From JBCCQH01 sp039024435 (GTDB taxonomy: Bacteria; Bacteroidota; Bacteroidia; J057; JADKCL01), in contig JBCCQH010000011.1 of assembly GCA_039024435.1 (NCBI GenBank), forward strand, positions 27,179 to 91,178: a stretch of DNA of 64,000 bases. Reading direction: 5' to 3'. This document shows, piece by piece, positions 59,809 through 64,000 of the stretch. The notes under the pieces were generated by a model. That model was not told the origin of the DNA. It ran no database searches and was given only the letters and a program-made list of their open reading frames with translations. The translations under genes and the position numbers were made by a program. Every line of letters starts with the position of its first letter. The stretch's first letter is position 1.

Positions 59809-62433
59809 ATGGCCAAAACCAAGACCAAAAAATCGAGAAAGCGGAAGGAGACCCCACTGATGGGGCAGTACAATGCAATCAAGCAGGAATACCCCGGTAC
59901 CATTCTGCTGTTTCGCGTCGGTGATTTTTACGAAACCTTCGGCGAAGATGCCGTGCGGGTCGCGGAAATCCTCGGCATTGTCCTGACCAGTCGCAACAAT
60001 GGCGGCTCCAATGTCGAATTGGCGGGATTTCCCCACCATTCTCTCGACACCTACCTGCCCAAATTGGTGCGGGCCGGACAGCGCGTGGCCGTCTGTGACC
60101 AACTCGAGGACCCCAAACAAGCCAAAGGCATCGTCAAGCGCGGGGTCACCGAACTGGTCACGCCCGGAGTCGCCATCAACGACAAAATACTCGATACCAA
60201 GCGCGCCAATTACCTCGCCGCCATCCATTTTGACCGCAAATCCGCCGGACTTTCCCTCATCGAAGTGTCGACCGGAGAGTTTTTTGTTTGGTCGGGCAGC
60301 TCCGACGAAGCCCACAAACTGCTCGGAACCCTGGAACCCGCAGAAGTTCTGGTGCCCCGGCAAGACCTCCGCAAATTCCGCCACGAGTTCGGCGACAAAT
60401 ACTACGTCACCCGGCAGGACGACTGGGTATTTCAAGCGGACTACGCCCGCGAGACCCTGTTGAAACATTTCAAGACGAAATCTTTGAAAGGATTCGGAGT
60501 GGAAGATGAAGAGGCGGGTCTGGTCTCGGCGGGCGCCATTTTGCACTATTTGCGCGAAAACCAGCAAAACGATCTCGGACACGTCGCGACCATCACGCGC
60601 TTCGATGACCGCGAATTCGTCTGGCTCGATCAATTTACCATCCGCAACCTGGAGCTGCTCCAGCCCAATCACCCGGACGGGAAAAGCCTGATCGATGTAT
60701 TGGATCGCACCCACACCGCGATGGGCGCCCGCTTGATGCGCCGCTGGCTGCTCTTCCCCCTGAAGGACCCCAAAGCCATCGGTCGGCGCCTGGAAGTCGT
60801 GGAGACCTTCCTCAAGGACCAGACAAACCTCCGCCGACTGACCGATCTGTTGGGACACATGGGGGATTTGGAGCGACTTGTCTCCAAATTGGCGACACGC
60901 AAGATGCAACCGCGCGAAGCGGCCTTGCTCCGCACTTCCCTGCAACTGATCGCCCCCCTACTGGAATTGCTCGACGATTTTGGAGCCGCCGGCATTGACC
61001 GGATCTCCGGGGGCTTTGCCGATGTCTCCGGCGCCTTGCAGGTATTGGGGCACTACCTGGAAGATGAGCCGAACAGTAACCTCAACCACGGGGGTGTCGT
61101 GCGCTCCGGCGTCAACGCCGAACTGGACGAATTGCGCGACATTTCCCAGAATGGCAAAGATCTCCTCCTGGAAATGCAACGCCGCGAAGTGGAACGCACC
61201 GGGATCACCTCCCTGAAAATCGGCTACAATAAGGTGTTTGGGTACTACCTTGAGGTCACCAATGCCCACAAGGACAAGGCCCCCGACGACTGGACCCGTA
61301 AGCAGACCCTCACCAATGCCGAGCGCTACATCACCGAGGAACTCAAAGAGTACGAGGACAAGATCCTGTCCGCAGAGGAGCGCATCATCACTCTGGAGCA
61401 ACGCTTCTACCAAGAGTTGCTGGATCGCCTGCAGGTACACCTGGGCAGCATCCAAACCAATGCCCTCCAAGTGGCTTCCCTCGATGTATTTGCCGGATTC
61501 TCGGAAGCAGCCCGCATTCTGAACTATTGCCCACCGGAAGTCAACTCCGGCGACGTGATCGACATCAAAGCCGGCCGGCATCCGGTCATCGAGCGGTCCT
61601 TGCCCCGGGGCGAGGAGTACATCCCCAACGATGTTTTCCTTGATCGCGAGGAACAGCAGATCATCATCATCACCGGTCCCAATATGGCGGGTAAATCGGC
61701 GCTCTTGCGGCAAACTGCGCTGATTGTCCTCCTCGCGCAGGTGGGCAGCTTTGTCCCGGCCGATGCGGCGAAAATCGGACTGGTCGATAAAATATTTACC
61801 CGCGTTGGGGCCAGCGACAACATCTCTAGCGGGGAGTCCACCTTTATGGTGGAGATGAACGAAACGGCACGCATCGTCAACAATGCCACCGCCAAAAGCT
61901 TGATTTTACTGGATGAAATCGGGCGAGGCACCAGCACCTACGACGGGGTTTCCATCGCCTGGGCCTTGGTCGAGCACCTGCACGAGGCCAAAGGCAAAAC
62001 GGCCAAAACCCTGTTTGCCACCCACTACCACGAGCTGAATGAGATCAGCAATCGCATGCCCCGGGTCAAAAATTTCAACGTCTCGGTGCAAGAGATCAAC
62101 GGCAAGATCATTTTCATGCGCAAGCTGGTGCCGGGTGGCAGCAACCACAGCTTTGGGATTCACGTTGCGGACATGGCCGGCATGCCCCACCGCATCGTCA
62201 AACGCGCCGAAGCATTGTTGCAACACTTCGAGAAAAACCGCTTGCAGGACCAGGAGGCCGCGCAAAACATTAAGTTTTCTCCCCAACAATCCTTTCAACT
62301 GAACATGTTTGAATTGAAGGACGAAGACACGGTAAAAATCCGCCAGATTTTGGCCGGAGTAGACATCAACCGCATGACCCCGGTGGAAGCCCTCCTGAAG
62401 TTGCAAGAAATCAAGAAAGCGCTCCTGGATTAA
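59809..62433 (+). CDS. mutS: DNA mismatch repair protein MutS
   Basis: 874 residues from the ATG at 59809; the frame is open to a TTG one codon earlier. The mismatch-binding motif is FYETFGEDA in domain I, a Lys-rich start precedes it (AKTKTKKSRKRKE), and the clamp region is TSLKIGYNKVFGYYLEVT. The ATPase has GPNMAGKSALLRQ, STFMVEMNETARI, SLILLDEIGRGTSTYDG and LFATHYHEL. Full length compared with E. coli MutS (853). It recognises mismatches and recruits MutL. It is quite different from the membrane MutS-like gene at 42806. Confidence 0.97.
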   Translation: MAKTKTKKSRKRKETPLMGQYNAIKQEYPGTILLFRVGDFYETFGEDAVRVAEILGIVLTSRNNGGSNVELAGFPHHSLDTYLPKLVRAGQRVAVCDQLEDPKQAKGIVKRGVTELVTPGVAINDKILDTKRANYLAAIHFDRKSAGLSLIEVSTGEFFVWSGSSDEAHKLLGTLEPAEVLVPRQDLRKFRHEFGDKYYVTRQDDWVFQADYARETLLKHFKTKSLKGFGVEDEEAGLVSAGAILHYLRENQQNDLGHVATITRFDDREFVWLDQFTIRNLELLQPNHPDGKSLIDVLDRTHTAMGARLMRRWLLFPLKDPKAIGRRLEVVETFLKDQTNLRRLTDLLGHMGDLERLVSKLATRKMQPREAALLRTSLQLIAPLLELLDDFGAAGIDRISGGFADVSGALQVLGHYLEDEPNSNLNHGGVVRSGVNAELDELRDISQNGKDLLLEMQRREVERTGITSLKIGYNKVFGYYLEVTNAHKDKAPDDWTRKQTLTNAERYITEELKEYEDKILSAEERIITLEQRFYQELLDRLQVHLGSIQTNALQVASLDVFAGFSEAARILNYCPPEVNSGDVIDIKAGRHPVIERSLPRGEEYIPNDVFLDREEQQIIIITGPNMAGKSALLRQTALIVLLAQVGSFVPADAAKIGLVDKIFTRVGASDNISSGESTFMVEMNETARIVNNATAKSLILLDEIGRGTSTYDGVSIAWALVEHLHEAKGKTAKTLFATHYHELNEISNRMPRVKNFNVSVQEINGKIIFMRKLVPGGSNHSFGIHVADMAGMPHRIVKRAEALLQHFEKNRLQDQEAAQNIKFSPQQSFQLNMFELKDEDTVKIRQILAGVDINRMTPVEALLKLQEIKKALLD

Positions 62434-62502
62434 AAGGTACACTTGGTCGGCAAACCGATGACAGAGGCTCCAATTCGGGAGGATGAATCCGTACGGTTTT
62501 CT

Positions 62503-62510
62503 TATTTTTG
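62503..62510 (+). promoter_or_regulatory. Bacteroidota-type -7 box (TATTTTTG) for nfu-lipB
   Basis: TATTTTTG lies 18 bases before the ATG at 62529. The start codon choice agrees with this, because the alternative TTG at 62508 would lie inside the box. Confidence 0.5.
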
Positions 62511-62528
62511 TGCCACATTTGTTTCTCT

Positions 62529-63125
62529 ATGGGAAGAGTCTTCGACATTCACGCGGTGAAATCGCCCAACATGCTGGCGATGAAGTTTGAGTTGCCCTCC
62601 CTCCTGTTGACGAAGGGCGCTTACACGTTTTCTTCGCGGGGAGAGGCCCAAGAGCAGTCGCCGCTTGCCACGAAACTATTTGGCTTTGATTACGTGGAAT
62701 CCGTTTTCATCGCGAAGAACTTTGTCACGGTGACCAAAAAGGCGGAAGAGCCTACTTGGGATGAGATCATGATCGATATTCGAATCGTGATCAAGAAGCA
62801 CTTGGAGGACGGTGAAGCCCTCTTCAACTTTGACGCGGACGCATTTGCCCACAGCGAACCGCTAGAAGGCAAGGCGGGAAAAATCCAGGATCTGATCAAG
62901 CGGCACATCCAGCCGGCGACCTGGAGTGATGGTGGCGAGATCAATTTTGATTCCTACGCCGATGGCAAAGTCAAAGTCAAGCTTGCCGGAGCCTGCATTA
63001 CCTGTCCTTTTGCACCGCGAACCCTCAAACACGGCGTGCAGGTAATTCTGGACCGCGCCTTTCCGGACGAAAAGCTGGAAGTTACTTCCGACGACATCGA
63101 CTGGACCAAAACCCAAGCCCAATGA
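62529..63125 (+). CDS. NifU-like iron-sulfur scaffold/carrier (Nfu type)
   Basis: 198 residues from the ATG at 62529. The N-terminal Nfu domain (about 15-100) contains SPLATKLFGFDYVESVFIAKNFVTVTKK. The C-terminal NifU domain has DGGEINFDSY and the cluster-binding GACITCPFA (Cys156 and Cys159). Nfu proteins carry 4Fe-4S clusters to client enzymes, notably lipoyl synthase. The stop overlaps the lipB start as ATGA, which points to lipoate metabolism as its main client pathway. Confidence 0.92.
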   Translation: MGRVFDIHAVKSPNMLAMKFELPSLLLTKGAYTFSSRGEAQEQSPLATKLFGFDYVESVFIAKNFVTVTKKAEEPTWDEIMIDIRIVIKKHLEDGEALFNFDADAFAHSEPLEGKAGKIQDLIKRHIQPATWSDGGEINFDSYADGKVKVKLAGACITCPFAPRTLKHGVQVILDRAFPDEKLEVTSDDIDWTKTQAQ

Positions 63126-63871
63126 GCGCCGAGCGCTCCGCCAGCCCCGCCAAAGTCGTCCCGCGGGTGCGTTTTCGCGATCTGAAACAGATGCGCTACC
63201 AAGAGGCCTGGGACCTACAGGAACGCCTGCTTGGGGAAAACGTCCGCATCAAAACCGAGAATCGCCGCCACCCAGAACGGACCCCGGAATCCACCCAGAA
63301 CCACCTGTTTTTCGTGGAGCATCCGCCGGTCTACACGCTGGGCAAAAGCGGTAACCTGGAAAACTTACTCCTCAATGAGGCAGAGATGAAAGCCCGCGAC
63401 ATCGAATTCTTCAAGATCAACCGGGGCGGAGACATCACTTTTCACGGTCCGGGACAGATCGTCGGCTACCCGATTTTAGATCTGGAGATGTTCCGACCGG
63501 ACATCAATTGGTACTTGCGCAACCTGGAAGAGGCGTGTATTCTGACGCTGGCCGAGTACGGCATCGCCGGAGGCCGCATCGAGAAGCTGACCGGAGTGTG
63601 GCTGGACACAGAGAGCGCCGACCCTCGCAAAATCATGGCCATTGGGGTGCGCTGTAGCCGTTGGGTCACCATGCACGGATTTGCCTTCAATGTAAATACG
63701 GACCTGGACTATTTCAGACACATCATTCCCTGTGGCATCGATGACAAAGGTGTAACCAGTCTGGCCCAGGAATTGGGACACCCCGTCGATTACGGGGAAG
63801 TCAAGGGCAGAATGCGCCAGCACTTGGCGGATTTGTTTGGCTATCGGGAAGACGTCTACGAGGCTGTTTAA
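63122..63871 (+). CDS. lipB: Lipoyl(octanoyl) transferase
   Basis: 249 residues. The family motif is NRGGDITFHGPGQIVGYPILDL. The catalytic Lys170 is in RKIMAIGVR and the catalytic Cys204 in IIPCGIDDKGVTSL. The HPPVYTLGKSG segment is also typical. It moves the octanoyl chain from acyl carrier protein to lipoyl domains of 2-oxoacid dehydrogenases and the glycine cleavage system; LipA then inserts sulfur. It is co-translated with the Nfu gene. lipA is not in the window. A family 2 repeat begins at its stop codon. Confidence 0.95.
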   Translation: MSAERSASPAKVVPRVRFRDLKQMRYQEAWDLQERLLGENVRIKTENRRHPERTPESTQNHLFFVEHPPVYTLGKSGNLENLLLNEAEMKARDIEFFKINRGGDITFHGPGQIVGYPILDLEMFRPDINWYLRNLEEACILTLAEYGIAGGRIEKLTGVWLDTESADPRKIMAIGVRCSRWVTMHGFAFNVNTDLDYFRHIIPCGIDDKGVTSLAQELGHPVDYGEVKGRMRQHLADLFGYREDVYEAV

Positions 63872-64000
63872 AATTGATTTGTGAAATTTGTTATCGCAGA
63901 TTTTTTTGTCAATCGAAGCTCATTTTGGAGTGCGCAGCCCAAGCTGCGGACGAGAAAATAGCTGAAGAGTGGCAGAAAAAGGTGCCATAACAAAATCGCA
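63866..64000 (-). repeat. Dispersed structured repeat, family 2, copy B (may continue past the edge)
   Basis: The reverse complement aligns without gaps to 9290-9424. The hairpin here is CGCAGC-CCAA-GCTGCG at 63933-63948. The copy starts at the last codon of lipB and runs to the window end, so its full length is unknown. Confidence 0.85.

Noticed and set aside
63872..64000. Possible gene remnant after lipB
   Set aside because: Conserved words in this stretch are shared with 9290-9424 but contain an in-frame stop in both copies in the best frame, and the conserved feature is the hairpin, so I treat it as a non-coding repeat.

Overview
The window looks like chromosomal DNA of a member of the Bacteroidota, most likely a Saprospiria-type organism (Saprospiraceae/Lewinella relatives). 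The lineage below phylum is inference. Reasons: two giant surface proteins carry SprB repeats and type IX secretion (T9SS) type B C-terminal domains; another secreted protein carries a T9SS type A domain; promoter-like boxes fit the Bacteroidota -7 consensus TAnnTTTG; most genes lack a Shine-Dalgarno sequence; and several conserved families are typical of the phylum. Base composition is GC-rich, so long antisense open frames are common and mostly spurious. I saw no rRNA, tRNA, CRISPR array, prophage or complete insertion sequence.

Layout. 1-9 kb: end of a TonB-C-like protein, a membrane-anchored protein with a caspase-like His/Cys pattern, a TolB-propeller/amidohydrolase fusion, hexitol phosphatase, isocitrate dehydrogenase and a PASTA protein. 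9-18 kb: an unknown gene coupled to an outer-membrane-protein-like gene, two LptF/LptG-family permeases, a YafV-like omega-amidase and an oligopeptide-binding protein. 18-28 kb: a PNGase F-like T9SS protein, RNase Z, an atypical SDR, then gpsA coupled to a PlsB-like acyltransferase (synthesis and acylation of glycerol-3-phosphate), and an eIF1-like/SanA-like pair. 28-41 kb: two adjacent giant adhesin-like proteins (about 2,490 and 1,528 residues) with paralogous C-terminal halves, closed by a strong terminator. 41-45 kb: an XRE regulator, an AT-richer gap, a small membrane protein and a membrane-embedded MutS-like ATPase. 44.7-51.4 kb: two tandem paralogues of over 1,000 residues. 51.8-64 kb: housekeeping genes (folE/queD, a carotenoid-type oxidoreductase, a GH3/beta-lactamase fusion, an M20 dipeptidase, mutS, nfu, lipB).

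The most unusual locus is the tandem pair at 44.7-51.4 kb. Both proteins have a conserved N-terminal region, a Pro-rich disordered middle and a C-terminal domain whose Cys-His-Asp spacing (143 and 20 residues) is identical in the two copies, as in papain-fold peptidases or deubiquitinase/deamidase effectors. The disordered middle carries eukaryote-style short motifs (basic NLS-like cluster, SUMO-interaction-like hydrophobic/acidic patch, paired basic-Ser-Pro motifs) in the same order in both. Neither has a visible signal peptide.

The second theme is intergenic repeats. Four copies of a structured element of about 115 bp (6.1, 11.5, 22.0 and 57.9 kb) keep a hairpin at the same place while its sequence changes. 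A second 135-bp element occurs at 9.3 kb and, inverted, at the right edge of the window, again with a compensatory stem change.
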